A stretch of DNA of 64,000 bases, taken from Selenomonadaceae bacterium. Its GTDB lineage: Bacteria > Bacillota > Negativicutes > Selenomonadales > Selenomonadaceae. The translations under genes were made by a program, and so were the position numbers. The notes below the pieces were generated by a model, which was not told where the DNA came from, searched no databases, and saw only the letters and a list, made by a program, of their open reading frames with translations. The stretch's first letter is position 1. The number at the start of each line of letters is the position of its first letter. Location of the stretch: contig JAFRRH010000050.1 of NCBI GenBank assembly GCA_017428215.1, forward strand, positions 42,351 to 106,350, given 5' to 3'. Shown in pieces: positions 16,157-24,025 of the stretch.

Positions 16157-16977
16157 TGAAATTTTTATTCGCACTGATTCTGTTGATTATGCCTTTTACG
16201 GCGTCCGCGCAGAGTCAAAATATTTCGATTGACGGCGACCACTGCAAACTTTCTGCTGTTTTGCAGACACCTGACGCGCAAAAAAAATATCCGCTTGTGA
16301 TAATCTGTCACGGCTTCACGGCGAACAAAGAACATCTTTTGCTGACGAGTTTAGCTGATGATTTGGAAACGCGCGGCATTGCGTCAATCCGTTTCGACTT
16401 CAACGGACACGGGCAAAGCGACGGAGACTTTCAAGACATGACGGTTTTAAACGAGATTGAAGACGCCAAAAAAGTTTACGAATACGCAAGCCGCTTGCCG
16501 AACGTTACGAGCATTTCAATCGCTGGACATTCTCAAGGCGGCGTCGTGGCAAGTATGGTTGCCGGAGAACTTGGCGCGAAAAAAATTAAAGCCGTCGTTT
16601 TAATGGCTCCCGCCGCTGTTCTGCGCGATGATGCACTGCGCGGAAATTTATTCGGCGTGAATTTTGACGCGCTCAATCCGCCCGAAGCTATTCAGCTGAA
16701 AATGCCGCACGGAAATTTTAACGTCGGACGCAATTACGTTTTGACCGCGCAGACTTTACCGATTTACGAGACTGCAGAAAAATTTACAGGACCTGCACTG
16801 ATGATTCACGGCACGGGCGATATTATTGTTCCCTACACTTACAGCCTCAGCTACAAAAAAGTTTATAAGCATGGCGAAATTAAATTGCTTGACGGCGTTG
16901 ATCACAGTTTTCACGGCGACGAGGCACGCACTGCTAAAATTGCCGCCGATTTCTTTGCCGCTCAACTAAAGAAATAA
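16153..16977 (+). CDS. Exported alpha/beta hydrolase (cinnamoyl/feruloyl esterase-like)
   Basis: A signal peptide (about residues 1-20, ending TASAQ) is followed by a compact serine hydrolase: VIICHGFTANKEHLL (oxyanion hole), SIRFDFNGHGQSDGDF, nucleophile elbow GHSQGG and catalytic His in DGVDHSFHG. This layout matches rumen and gut feruloyl esterases such as Est1E-type enzymes. It may release hydroxycinnamates from plant cell-wall esters, although small-ester specificity cannot be read from sequence. It is coupled to the upstream hydrolase. Confidence 0.8.
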   Translation: MMKFLFALILLIMPFTASAQSQNISIDGDHCKLSAVLQTPDAQKKYPLVIICHGFTANKEHLLLTSLADDLETRGIASIRFDFNGHGQSDGDFQDMTVLNEIEDAKKVYEYASRLPNVTSISIAGHSQGGVVASMVAGELGAKKIKAVVLMAPAAVLRDDALRGNLFGVNFDALNPPEAIQLKMPHGNFNVGRNYVLTAQTLPIYETAEKFTGPALMIHGTGDIIVPYTYSLSYKKVYKHGEIKLLDGVDHSFHGDEARTAKIAADFFAAQLKK

Positions 16978-17058
16978 ATTCTCGTCTTAGCAGGAAAATT
17001 TTATCGTTGTGGCGAAGTTTTGAGTAAATCTTTCCAAAAGTTGAAAGGAGCATGTTAA

Positions 17059-18330
17059 ATGATTGGTGTAAGAAATGTTGTTGCGATAGTTTGCGGCGGA
17101 GGTCCCGCACCAGGCATTAACGCCGTTATCAATGCAGTCACCAACACCGCTAATCGTCACGGTTGGGACGTTTTGGGCATGTACGACGGTTTTTCTCATC
17201 TTGGACGCGGCGAAAAAAGTTATATTCGTCTCGATGCGGCGGCTGTTAACAGAATTCACTTAACCGGCGGCTGTATCTTGCGTATGTCGCGCTTTAATCC
17301 TACTAAAAAAGAATCCGACTTGCGCACTGTCGTTGATACGCTTACTGAACTTGGCGTTGGCTACCTCGTAACCATTGGCGGCGACGATACCGCATTCAGT
17401 TCGTCGGCTGTCAGCGAATATGCTCGTAAACTCGGCAGGACGATTAACGTTGTCCACGTTCCCAAAACGATTGATAATGATTTGCCGCTCCCCGAAGGAA
17501 TTCCGACGTTCGGTTTTGAAACTGCTCGTGCATTCGGTACGACTGAAATTCAAAACTTAATGGAAGACGCTCACACCTCGAATAATCGCTGGTATTTTAC
17601 AATCGCTATGGGCAGAACCGCCGGTCACCTCGCTTTAGGCATGGGACGTAGCGCGGGCGCGGCTCTCACGATTATTCCGGAAGAATTCCCACAGGAAAAA
17701 ATTCGTCTCCAACAAATCGTCGACATTATCACCGGTTCTATCGTTAAACGCTACCTTATCGGCAAAAATTACGGCGTCGCAGTCGTTGCTGAAGGCGTTA
17801 TCGAAAAAATCGCTGATGAAGACTTCGCCGCACTTGGCAACGTTCAACTCGACGAGCACGGACATATTCGTTACGCTGAATTAGACTTCGGCGAAATCCT
17901 TAAGCAAAAAGTTTTGGCTGAACTTAAACGCATTGGCATTAAAATTTCTATCGTCGATAAGGAAATCGGCTACGAGCTTCGTTGCACGGCTCCCATTGCT
18001 TATGACATTGACTACGCCCGCAATCTCGGTTATGAGGCTATGCAATTCCTTATGCGCGGCGAAAGCGGAGCACTTATCACCATTCAGGACAATAAAGCCG
18101 TGCCGCTCCGTTTTGAAGATATTCGCGACCCAGAAACCGGCAAAACTTACGTCCGCAAAGTTAATATAAACTCCGTGCACTACAGAATTGCTCGCGGATT
18201 TATGACCCGTCTCGAAAAAGGCGACCTCGACGACGCCGGCGTTGCTAATGCCTTCCGCATGAGCCCCGAAGAGTTCAAAAATCGCTATATGTACCTCTTC
18301 GATGATGAACCTTCGCTTGATAACGCTTAA
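17059..18330 (+). CDS. pfp: 6-phosphofructokinase, pyrophosphate-dependent type
   Basis: This 423 aa phosphofructokinase starts with AIVCGGGPAPGINAVI. It carries GGDD at 107-110, where ATP enzymes have GGDGS, and PKTIDND at 135-141, where ATP enzymes have PGTIDND. Both substitutions are established markers of PPi-dependent enzymes. It would phosphorylate fructose-6-phosphate with pyrophosphate, reversibly, in glycolysis. It is preceded by GAAAGGAG and stands alone with a terminator. Confidence 0.88.
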   Translation: MIGVRNVVAIVCGGGPAPGINAVINAVTNTANRHGWDVLGMYDGFSHLGRGEKSYIRLDAAAVNRIHLTGGCILRMSRFNPTKKESDLRTVVDTLTELGVGYLVTIGGDDTAFSSSAVSEYARKLGRTINVVHVPKTIDNDLPLPEGIPTFGFETARAFGTTEIQNLMEDAHTSNNRWYFTIAMGRTAGHLALGMGRSAGAALTIIPEEFPQEKIRLQQIVDIITGSIVKRYLIGKNYGVAVVAEGVIEKIADEDFAALGNVQLDEHGHIRYAELDFGEILKQKVLAELKRIGIKISIVDKEIGYELRCTAPIAYDIDYARNLGYEAMQFLMRGESGALITIQDNKAVPLRFEDIRDPETGKTYVRKVNINSVHYRIARGFMTRLEKGDLDDAGVANAFRMSPEEFKNRYMYLFDDEPSLDNA

Positions 18331-18352
18331 TCAGTCTCCAATATAAATTTTT

Positions 18353-18383
18353 CCCCTCTGACTATTTCGGAGGGAATTTTTTT
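18353..18383 (+). terminator. Terminator after the phosphofructokinase gene
   Basis: A CCCTC/GAGGG hairpin (one bulged C) is followed by AA and seven T. Confidence 0.75.
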
Positions 18384-18409
18384 ACGTGATAAAGTCCGAT
18401 ATTTTTAGA

Positions 18410-18438
18410 TTGACAATCAAATCAAAGCAAATTATTCT
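18410..18438 (+). promoter_or_regulatory. Promoter and operator-like palindrome of the XRE-ImmA pair
   Basis: TTGACA (18410-18415), 17 bp, TATTCT (18433-18438). The palindrome GATTG-A-CAATC overlaps the -35 and is a plausible XRE autoregulatory site. Confidence 0.65.
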
Positions 18439-18456
18439 TGTCGCGAGGTGATTTTA

Positions 18457-18801
18457 ATGGAAACGTTCGGACAAAAAATTAAACAGTTGCGCAAGGCGAA
18501 GAAAATGACTCAATCGGAGCTTGCCGAGTCGGTTGGCGTAGACTTTACCTACATCAGCAAGATTGAAAATGATAAAGGGCTTCGACCGCCTGCAGAATCG
18601 ACGATAAGGAAACTTGCAATGTTTTTGGAGACGGACGCGGAAGAATTAATCTTGTTGGCAAGGAAAGTTCCGCAAAATTTTCAAGATACAATCGTCGATG
18701 ACAAACTTGCGGTAGATTTTCTGCGCGTCTTTCCGAAATTAAACGAAACTCAGCGCGGAATACTGGAAAAAATGATTGAGCAGGCGGAGGAGAAAGTTTG
18801 A
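18457..18801 (+). CDS. XRE-family repressor-like regulator
   Basis: The N-terminal helix-turn-helix (about residues 5-62) has FGQKIKQLRKAKKMTQSELAESVGVDFTYISKIENDKG. The C-terminal 50 residues are helical. The ATG at 18457 has GAGGTG at a normal distance; a longer reading from an upstream GTG would start inside that SD. Its stop codon overlaps the start of an ImmA/IrrE-type peptidase gene. In phage and mobile-element switches, ImmA-like peptidases cleave or inactivate such repressors in response to stress. Confidence 0.9.
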   Translation: METFGQKIKQLRKAKKMTQSELAESVGVDFTYISKIENDKGLRPPAESTIRKLAMFLETDAEELILLARKVPQNFQDTIVDDKLAVDFLRVFPKLNETQRGILEKMIEQAEEKV

Positions 18802-19376
18802 AGCAAAATATTGAGCTGTTAGTCAATAAAATCATTCGCGAGGCAAAAATTTCAAGTTCGCCGATAAATGCCGAGCGACTTGCCGAATCTTACTTTGGTT
18901 TGGATTTTGATTGCGGCAAATTGAATGAAACTGAATTGGCAGGCTTGAAAGTCACGGAGAAAAAAATTTATATCAATGAATCCCGCGCAGATGAACTTGC
19001 CGCGAACATAGGCTTAAAAAATTTTACAATCGCACACGAGTTGGGGCATTGGGCTTTGCACAGAGATTTAACCGGCGAGCATACTCCGCAAATCGAGCGC
19101 GAGGCAGATAAATTCGCGACATATCTGCTAATGCCGGAAAATTTTGTTCGTGCAGAGTTTGCTAAATTTAATGAACACAGGCTTTTAGAATGGCTCCCGA
19201 CCGATATGAAAGTGTCTTCATTGGCGGATACTTTTCGCGTGTCGTATACGGCAATGAAAATTCGTCTTTCGCAATGGGAACTGAATTTGATTTACGTTGA
19301 TTTCAAGAGCGGCAAATGTTATCTGAGCAAAGAAGAATTTTTAGAGATAACAACCGGTCAGATTCGTTTGTTTTGA
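18798..19376 (+). CDS. ImmA/IrrE-family metallo-endopeptidase
   Basis: The zinc motif HELGH is at residues 80-84, within FTIAHELGHWALH, and EREADKFATYLLMP supplies the third ligand region. The C-terminal part (about 130-192) contains a helical segment, LADTFRVSYTAMKIRLSQW. The start is TTG at 18798, overlapping the XRE stop, with GGAGGAG upstream. This pair is a classic regulator/anti-repressor module of integrative elements, and also occurs as a solitary stress switch. Confidence 0.9.
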   Translation: MKQNIELLVNKIIREAKISSSPINAERLAESYFGLDFDCGKLNETELAGLKVTEKKIYINESRADELAANIGLKNFTIAHELGHWALHRDLTGEHTPQIEREADKFATYLLMPENFVRAEFAKFNEHRLLEWLPTDMKVSSLADTFRVSYTAMKIRLSQWELNLIYVDFKSGKCYLSKEEFLEITTGQIRLF

Positions 19377-19396
19377 AAAATTTTTTAATCCACAAC

Positions 19397-19425
19397 TTGA
19401 CAAAATTATCAAGTCAATCTATAAT
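19397..19425 (+). promoter_or_regulatory. Promoter of the DUF4417 operon with an inverted repeat
   Basis: TTGACA (19397-19402), 17 bp, TATAAT (19420-19425). An inverted repeat ACTTGA (19395-19400) / TCAAGT (19409-19414) covers the -35 and spacer and may be bound by the XRE protein. Confidence 0.65.
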
Positions 19426-19443
19426 CGCCCGCGAGGTGATTAA

Positions 19444-20088
19444 ATGATAAAGAAAAGCTCAGATGTGTTCAAATCTTATCTTTTCGAGAATGTTAGTTAT
19501 TCGGGAGAGTTTCAAATCCCAATTTTGCACTCAAGCAAGCTGTTGCCAAACAAATTGATACAGTTTTCCAAAGCGTTGAGTACAAAAAATTTTGCACAGT
19601 GGGTTCATTTCTATGAAGACGACAAAAACTTTCTGCGCGTGTGGAATCAGCCGAAAAAATACTTATCGTTGCTGAAAAAATTTTTCGGAGTAATTTCTCC
19701 GGATTTCAGCGTTCAGCGAAATATGCCGCTCTTCATGAAATTAGATTCGATAGTCAGAGGGCGCGTACTCGGTCATTGGTGGCAACAAAACGGGATAGAA
19801 GTTATCCCTAACGTCAGATTTAACGGAGAGGATACTTACAAATTAGTTTTCGAGGGCTTGGACATAAATTCAAATCTTGCCGTCGGCTCGCTCGGCTGTA
19901 TCAAAAATCGCGAGGAACGAAAATATTTTATCGAAGGTCTCCGCGAGCTTATGAAACGCTTACATCCTAAAAATCTCATCGTTTACGGCTCCGCTCCGAA
20001 AAAAATCTTTGAATCATACGCTAATGAAACAAATATCTTGCATTTTCCGAGTTGGACGACTTTAATTCATGAAAAGGAGCGTGTATAA
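19444..20088 (+). CDS. DUF4417 protein
   Basis: The 214 aa protein matches the DUF4417 pattern: AQWVHFYEDDKNFLRVWNQP, then SPDFSVQRNMP and VIPNVRF. It ends with GSLGCIKNREERKYFIEGLRELMKRLHPKNLIVYGS. DUF4417 proteins are common on plasmids, phages and integrative elements of gut Firmicutes; no biochemical role is established as far as I know. It has its own promoter and overlaps or abuts the next gene. Confidence 0.75.
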   Translation: MIKKSSDVFKSYLFENVSYSGEFQIPILHSSKLLPNKLIQFSKALSTKNFAQWVHFYEDDKNFLRVWNQPKKYLSLLKKFFGVISPDFSVQRNMPLFMKLDSIVRGRVLGHWWQQNGIEVIPNVRFNGEDTYKLVFEGLDINSNLAVGSLGCIKNREERKYFIEGLRELMKRLHPKNLIVYGSAPKKIFESYANETNILHFPSWTTLIHEKERV

Positions 20089-20089
20089 T

Positions 20090-20473
20090 TTGGGAGCAGG
20101 TAAAGGAAAAGATTTCGGCGTAACAAAAAATGTAGTCAAATTCATGGATAATCTTTTGGAACTCGCGGAATATTATCCGATGTCACCGAGTAAATATTTC
20201 GGGATTAAGTCCGGCAACAAGGTACGTCAAATTCTCAGCGAAAATCCTTTGGAAACGATGTGGGATTTTGTCGGACGATTGGCGAAAGGTATTGTCGAGA
20301 TAAGTTCACTTCCCGGCAATGAGGCGGGCTTGCAAATTGTCTTTCCCGACCATTATCGAATTGTTTTTCACGAAAAATCGTCTTCGGACGGTACACCTGC
20401 AGTTACAATTTTCCCGTTAAGTAAAGATTGCGTCATTCCGTATCAAAAAATCCATTTTGGTTTTAAAAAATGA
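20090..20473 (+). CDS. Unknown protein downstream of DUF4417
   Basis: I do not recognise the family. The protein is about 127 aa. It has GKGKDFGVTKNVVKFMDNLLELAEYYPMS in the N-terminal part and a beta-rich C-terminus (GLQIVFPDHYRIVFHEKSSSDG). I chose TTG at 20090 because AAGGAG lies 11 bases upstream. An in-frame ATG at 20069 inside the DUF4417 gene lacks a Shine-Dalgarno but cannot be excluded. Partner proteins of DUF4417 are often small and unnamed, and tight packing suggests they act together. Confidence 0.55.
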   Translation: MGAGKGKDFGVTKNVVKFMDNLLELAEYYPMSPSKYFGIKSGNKVRQILSENPLETMWDFVGRLAKGIVEISSLPGNEAGLQIVFPDHYRIVFHEKSSSDGTPAVTIFPLSKDCVIPYQKIHFGFKK

Positions 20474-20485
20474 GGAGGTCGCGTT

Positions 20486-21055
20486 ATGTTCACAGAAAAT
20501 TTGTCTTTGACGACGGAAGAAGAAAGTTTGTTGCGCGAAACTATTGGAAAAAAATTGCTTAGAATCAGTATGATGAAACCGATTGAAGTTGGAATACAAG
20601 CTTTGCTCCCGATATATGCAGACTTCGGAGATTTTTGCTTTGAATTGACGCGAACCGATGAAGTGATTCAGTATTTTGACATTCGCGAAGATGCCGGGCG
20701 TCCGACTGTTTCCAGAGCCGCTTTTTCAGACAGCGGTTGCATAAAAACTATAAATCGCGTCGTTAAAGATGTGCTCGTCGTCATTGACACGTTCGAGTTT
20801 ACAAATTACAAAGTCACTTATCCGAAGGCGATTATCTTTCAGTTCGACGATTGCAACTTGGTTACGGAAAAAATTTGGCTCATATCCTTAGGAGAATTAG
20901 ATGCGCACTTGGAACCCTTAGACGCTGAAAACTACGATTTAGCCGACGAAATGCCATTTTGGTACGACCCAGCAGATAACGACGAAAAACCTTCGGCAAC
21001 GCAAAAAATTAAGTCGCTTAAGCAAGATAAATTCATCGCCGAAGTCGAACTGTAG
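20486..21055 (+). CDS. Unknown acidic protein at the end of the DUF4417 operon
   Basis: The 189 aa protein has no family I can name. The first half is helical (MFTENLSLTTEEESLLRETIGKKLLRI), followed by a beta-rich middle (VLVVIDTFEFTNYKVTYPKAIIFQFDD). The C-terminal tail is very acidic (DAENYDLADEMPFWYDPADNDEK). It starts 13 bp after the previous gene behind GAGGAGG and ends before a terminator, so it closes the operon. No membrane segment or catalytic motif is visible. Confidence 0.55.
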   Translation: MFTENLSLTTEEESLLRETIGKKLLRISMMKPIEVGIQALLPIYADFGDFCFELTRTDEVIQYFDIREDAGRPTVSRAAFSDSGCIKTINRVVKDVLVVIDTFEFTNYKVTYPKAIIFQFDDCNLVTEKIWLISLGELDAHLEPLDAENYDLADEMPFWYDPADNDEKPSATQKIKSLKQDKFIAEVEL

Positions 21056-21095
21056 AAATTCGCTATTCTGAATTTTGTATTTTGAGCCTCCAAAA

Positions 21096-21119
21096 CGCCC
21101 GCGCAGGCGATTTTTTTTT
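21096..21119 (+). terminator. Terminator after the DUF4417 operon
   Basis: A CGCC/GGCG hairpin is followed by nine T. Confidence 0.7.
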
Positions 21120-21164
21120 GCTCGCGAAGGAAATTTTTGCTAAAATTCCTTCGGAGGTGCTCTC

Positions 21165-23534
21165 ATGAAGAAAAATCTTTTCCAAACGCTCGCAGAAGCT
21201 AATACGGAGGAAGAACTTAAGAATTTTTTCGCCAAACGGTTCAAAATCAAGCTCGCGACTAAAAATTTCATCGACCTGTACACTCAGCAGATTCTTTTCG
21301 AGTTCAAGCTCGATAAAAACCTTAAAAATCCTCAAACACTCGCCGAAATCGTCGCGCAAACTCTCTACTACGTCCGCCGTCTTAAATTCGGCAACGATTA
21401 TCGCCCCGTCAGCCAAAATATCTGCATCGTCACTAAAAATTTCGCCGTCATCTTCCCGACTGAATCATTCGCCGCATTTTATGACGATAAAAACGCTTAC
21501 GATTGGGATTTAGCCCCGTCATCGCCTTGCAAAGTTCTTGTAAACGCTTTATCCAACTCCGAACTCATTATCAACGCCAAAATTTACGATTTATCCGTTT
21601 ACACTGTCGAAATCGCCTTTGTCGCCGACATTGAACGCATTTTTAAAGGCAAATCACGCAACGTCAAGCAAATTACCGAGCAAAACTTCGAGCAAATCTT
21701 TATTTATTGGCAAAAATTGTTCGGAGCCGCCGTTAAAAACGGTCGCAAGCCTTCCGAATACTTCATTACCGACATTGAGCAGGGCAAATCCGAAGATTTA
21801 AGAAATAGCGTCCTTTTCCGCATGAATAGCGGCGAGCGCGTCGAAAAAGACATTAAACCCGACGATTATAATCAGTTTTGGGCGATGTACGACAAAATTA
21901 AGACTGCCGACGCCATTATTTCCATTCGCCGCAAGATGGACAGGCTTACTGAAGAAAATTTGCGCCGCCGCACAGGTGAATTTTATACGCCGCTTGCTTT
22001 TGCCGATAAAGCCTTTGAATATCTGACGCGAACCGTCGGCGAGTGGTGGCTCGATGATAATTTTCGGCTTTGGGATATGGCGGCGGGCACAGGCAATCTT
22101 GAATTTAATTTTCCGCCCGAAATTCTCAAGAAATGTTATATTTCCACGCTGATTCAAGACGACGCCGACTATTGCAAGAGCATTTTCCGCGAGGCTACCG
22201 TTTTTCAATACGATTTTTTGAATGATAATGATAAATTGCCCGAAAACCTGCGCGGCGACCTCGATAACCCTAATATCAAGTGGATTATCTATATTAATCC
22301 GCCTTACGCCACTGCAAGCAATTACAAACGCATAAAAAATCGTAAAGACAAAGACGGAGTTTCAATGACTGAAATTCGTAAAGAAATGACTTCAAAAGGG
22401 ATTGGCGAAGTCAGCCGCGAGATATTTGCGCAGTTTTTATATCGAATTAGCCGCGATTTTGCCTATAAAAAGGTTTATCTCGGCATTTTTTCTACATTGA
22501 AATATATAACGTCTAACAATAACCAGAAACTTCGCGATAATTTTTTCGGATATAAGTTTATCGGCGGCTTTATGTTCAGCTCGCAAAATTTTCATGGTTG
22601 CAACGGGAAATTCCCTGTAGGATTTTTAATTTGGAACTTATCGGAGCAAATTTCATTAGATAAGCAGGAAATTTTACTTGATGTTTATAATTCTGATATT
22701 GAAAAGATTGCCGAAAAAAATTTTCATGTTGAGCGGCGCGAAGAATTTTTGAATAAATGGATACATCGTCCGCGTAATGTAAAAAAATTCCCGCCAATGG
22801 TTAGCGCATTGACTTTTGCAACAACGAAAGACCTTCGCGATAGAATTCCGGAAAATTTTTTAGGTTCTTTAATGTGTTGGAATGATTTCACTCATCACGA
22901 TTTCACAGCATTTTTATCGGCACCTTATGGAACTGCAGGAGGCATGTCGATTACTCCTGAAAATTTTGAACAGTATATGATTATTCACGCTGTACATAGA
23001 ATACCGAAATTAACTTGGTTAAATCGCAACGACCAATTCATGCGCCCGACGCGAGAGTTGCCGCGAGAATTTATCTGTGACGCGGTGATATGGAGCCTGT
23101 TCGCGCCGTCGAATCAGACAGTATCGCTAAAAAATGTGGAATATGAGGGCGAAATCTATCAGATAGCGAACAATTTCTATCCGTTCGAGTTGTCGGAGGT
23201 AAAAAGTTGGGAATGTACGTTGCCTTCGCTGCGAATGGAGATATTTCGTGCGGTAGAGGACAGATTTGCGGCAATATGGATAAAAAAACACCGCGCAGAG
23301 CTTTCAGCGGAGGCACTGGCGGTTTTGGACGCGGCACGAACTATTTACAAGCGATTTTATATAGAATTGGAGCGATTGGACATAGCGCGTTGGAAAATCG
23401 AGAGTTGGGACGCGGGCTGGTATCAAATCCGCATGGCTTTAGGAGCGACGTTGAATTTAGAGGAACTTTCTGCTAAACTGTTGCCGCAAATATATGAATT
23501 GGGCTTTTTGCGTGACGAAGTGCGATATTTTTAG
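21165..23534 (+). CDS. Single-chain restriction-modification enzyme (type IIG-like, N6-adenine)
   Basis: The methyltransferase centre has motif I DMAAGTGN (304-311), preceded by RRRTGEFYTP, and the N6-adenine motif IV NPPY (378-381). The N-terminal region has LFEFKLD (44-50) followed by AEIVAQTLYYVRRLKFG, resembling the E-x-K and following helix of PD-(D/E)XK nucleases. The C-terminal 250 residues would be the specificity region. At 789 aa it fits a fused endonuclease-methylase, like type IIG enzymes. It begins 45 bp after a terminator, so it is an independent unit. Its last codons lie within a 26 bp direct repeat bracketing the peptide array downstream. Confidence 0.75.
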   Translation: MKKNLFQTLAEANTEEELKNFFAKRFKIKLATKNFIDLYTQQILFEFKLDKNLKNPQTLAEIVAQTLYYVRRLKFGNDYRPVSQNICIVTKNFAVIFPTESFAAFYDDKNAYDWDLAPSSPCKVLVNALSNSELIINAKIYDLSVYTVEIAFVADIERIFKGKSRNVKQITEQNFEQIFIYWQKLFGAAVKNGRKPSEYFITDIEQGKSEDLRNSVLFRMNSGERVEKDIKPDDYNQFWAMYDKIKTADAIISIRRKMDRLTEENLRRRTGEFYTPLAFADKAFEYLTRTVGEWWLDDNFRLWDMAAGTGNLEFNFPPEILKKCYISTLIQDDADYCKSIFREATVFQYDFLNDNDKLPENLRGDLDNPNIKWIIYINPPYATASNYKRIKNRKDKDGVSMTEIRKEMTSKGIGEVSREIFAQFLYRISRDFAYKKVYLGIFSTLKYITSNNNQKLRDNFFGYKFIGGFMFSSQNFHGCNGKFPVGFLIWNLSEQISLDKQEILLDVYNSDIEKIAEKNFHVERREEFLNKWIHRPRNVKKFPPMVSALTFATTKDLRDRIPENFLGSLMCWNDFTHHDFTAFLSAPYGTAGGMSITPENFEQYMIIHAVHRIPKLTWLNRNDQFMRPTRELPREFICDAVIWSLFAPSNQTVSLKNVEYEGEIYQIANNFYPFELSEVKSWECTLPSLRMEIFRAVEDRFAAIWIKKHRAELSAEALAVLDAARTIYKRFYIELERLDIARWKIESWDAGWYQIRMALGATLNLEELSAKLLPQIYELGFLRDEVRYF

Positions 23535-23539
23535 GCTTG
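23514..23539. repeat. Direct repeat, left copy (brackets the peptide/antisense array)
   Basis: A 26 bp sequence beginning gacgaagtgcga recurs at 24347-24372 with one mismatch (T against C at position 19). The left copy contains the stop codon of the restriction-modification gene. The copies are 833 bp apart and enclose all of the toxin/antisense units. Confidence 0.85.
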
Positions 23540-23565
23540 ACGAAAGCAAATTCGCAGGCTATAAT
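23537..23565 (+). promoter_or_regulatory. Convergent (antisense) promoter of array unit 1
   Basis: TTGACG (23537-23542), 17 bp, TATAAT (23560-23565). It points toward the terminator and coding region of toxin-like peptide 1 on the opposite strand. Confidence 0.7.
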
Positions 23566-23610
23566 TTAAACAGTATCCATATTATGAACAATATCCACCA
23601 CGATCACAAA

Positions 23611-23661
23611 ACGCAAAAAAATCCCCCATCAGGTTTGCGGAGACCTTTTGGGGGATTGCGT
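23611..23661 (-). terminator. Terminator of peptide-1 mRNA (array unit 1)
   Basis: On the minus strand AATCCCCC/GGGGGAT forms a hairpin with an inner AGGT/ACCT stem and a T7 tail. Outer ACGCAA/TTGCGT arms extend it. The same element recurs at 23942-23993 and 24277-24325. Confidence 0.85.
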
Positions 23662-23689
23662 TACTCTGAACGCTTATTGGTGTCTCGAA

Positions 23690-23785
23690 TCACAACCGTT
23701 TGAAGATGTAGTCGAGAACCTTGCCGACGCCGTAGAAAATTGCGGATTCAGCTACGGTCTTTAATATCCAAAGAGCGAACTCCAC
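23690..23785 (-). CDS. Small hydrophobic peptide 1 (type I toxin-like)
   Basis: A 31-codon reading frame starts at GTG 23785 behind AAGGAGGTGATC, a full-length match to the anti-Shine-Dalgarno, with eight bases between. The peptide begins MEFALWILKTVAES, continues AIFYGVGKVLDYIF and ends KRL, so it is one amphipathic or membrane helix with a basic end. It aligns with peptide 2 (LWxLKTV...YGVxxVLDxxFK). It has its own promoter (23874-23846) and terminator, and an opposing promoter downstream. This is the layout of type I toxins such as TxpA/BsrG, although I do not recognise the sequence as any named family. Confidence 0.7.
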   Translation of the reverse strand: MEFALWILKTVAESAIFYGVGKVLDYIFKRL

Positions 23786-23845
23786 CCCGATCACCTCCTT
23801 TCCAGAAAGTTGAGCTGGAGCAGGAGTCACGGCAGTGACAAGCGC

Positions 23846-23874
23846 ATTTTACAGCGGCGTAAATGATATTTCAA
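23846..23874 (-). promoter_or_regulatory. Promoter of peptide-1 mRNA
   Basis: TTGAAA (23874-23869), 17 bp, TAAAAT (23851-23846). It is back-to-back with the plus promoter of unit 2, with only one base between their -35 boxes. Confidence 0.7.
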
Positions 23875-23875
23875 C

Positions 23876-23903
23876 TTGCAAAAGTTTTCAGAGCTGATAT
23901 AAT
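23876..23903 (+). promoter_or_regulatory. Convergent (antisense) promoter of array unit 2
   Basis: TTGCAA (23876-23881), 16 bp, TATAAT (23898-23903), directed at the 3' end of the peptide-2 transcript. Confidence 0.7.
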
Positions 23904-23941
23904 GCACGCAGAAGCCAAACAAAACGTTCAAGATCAACACA

Positions 23942-23993
23942 ACGCAAAAAAAATCCCCCATCAGGTTAGGCAAAACCTTTTGGGGGATTGCGT
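23942..23993 (-). terminator. Terminator of peptide-2 mRNA (array unit 2)
   Basis: This is the second copy of the hairpin: AATCCCCC (23952-23959) with GGGGGATT (23982-23989), and a T8 tail on minus. Confidence 0.85.
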
Positions 23994-24025
23994 CAACTAG
24001 GGACGCAGTTCGTACTCGTTCAACG

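Larger units (their letters stand above)
23572..23800 (+). ncRNA. Predicted antisense RNA of unit 1 (3' end unknown)
   Basis: A transcript from the promoter at 23537-23565 would run through the reverse complement of the terminator hairpin and then the peptide-1 coding region. It would pair with the toxin mRNA over its 3' region. No T-rich terminator on plus is obvious, so the end is a guess. Confidence 0.4.

Noticed and set aside
23494..23703. Plus-strand 69 aa frame with MNNIHHDHK at the start of array unit 1
   Set aside because: It runs through a terminator hairpin and has no Shine-Dalgarno; the array logic is better explained by minus-strand peptides.
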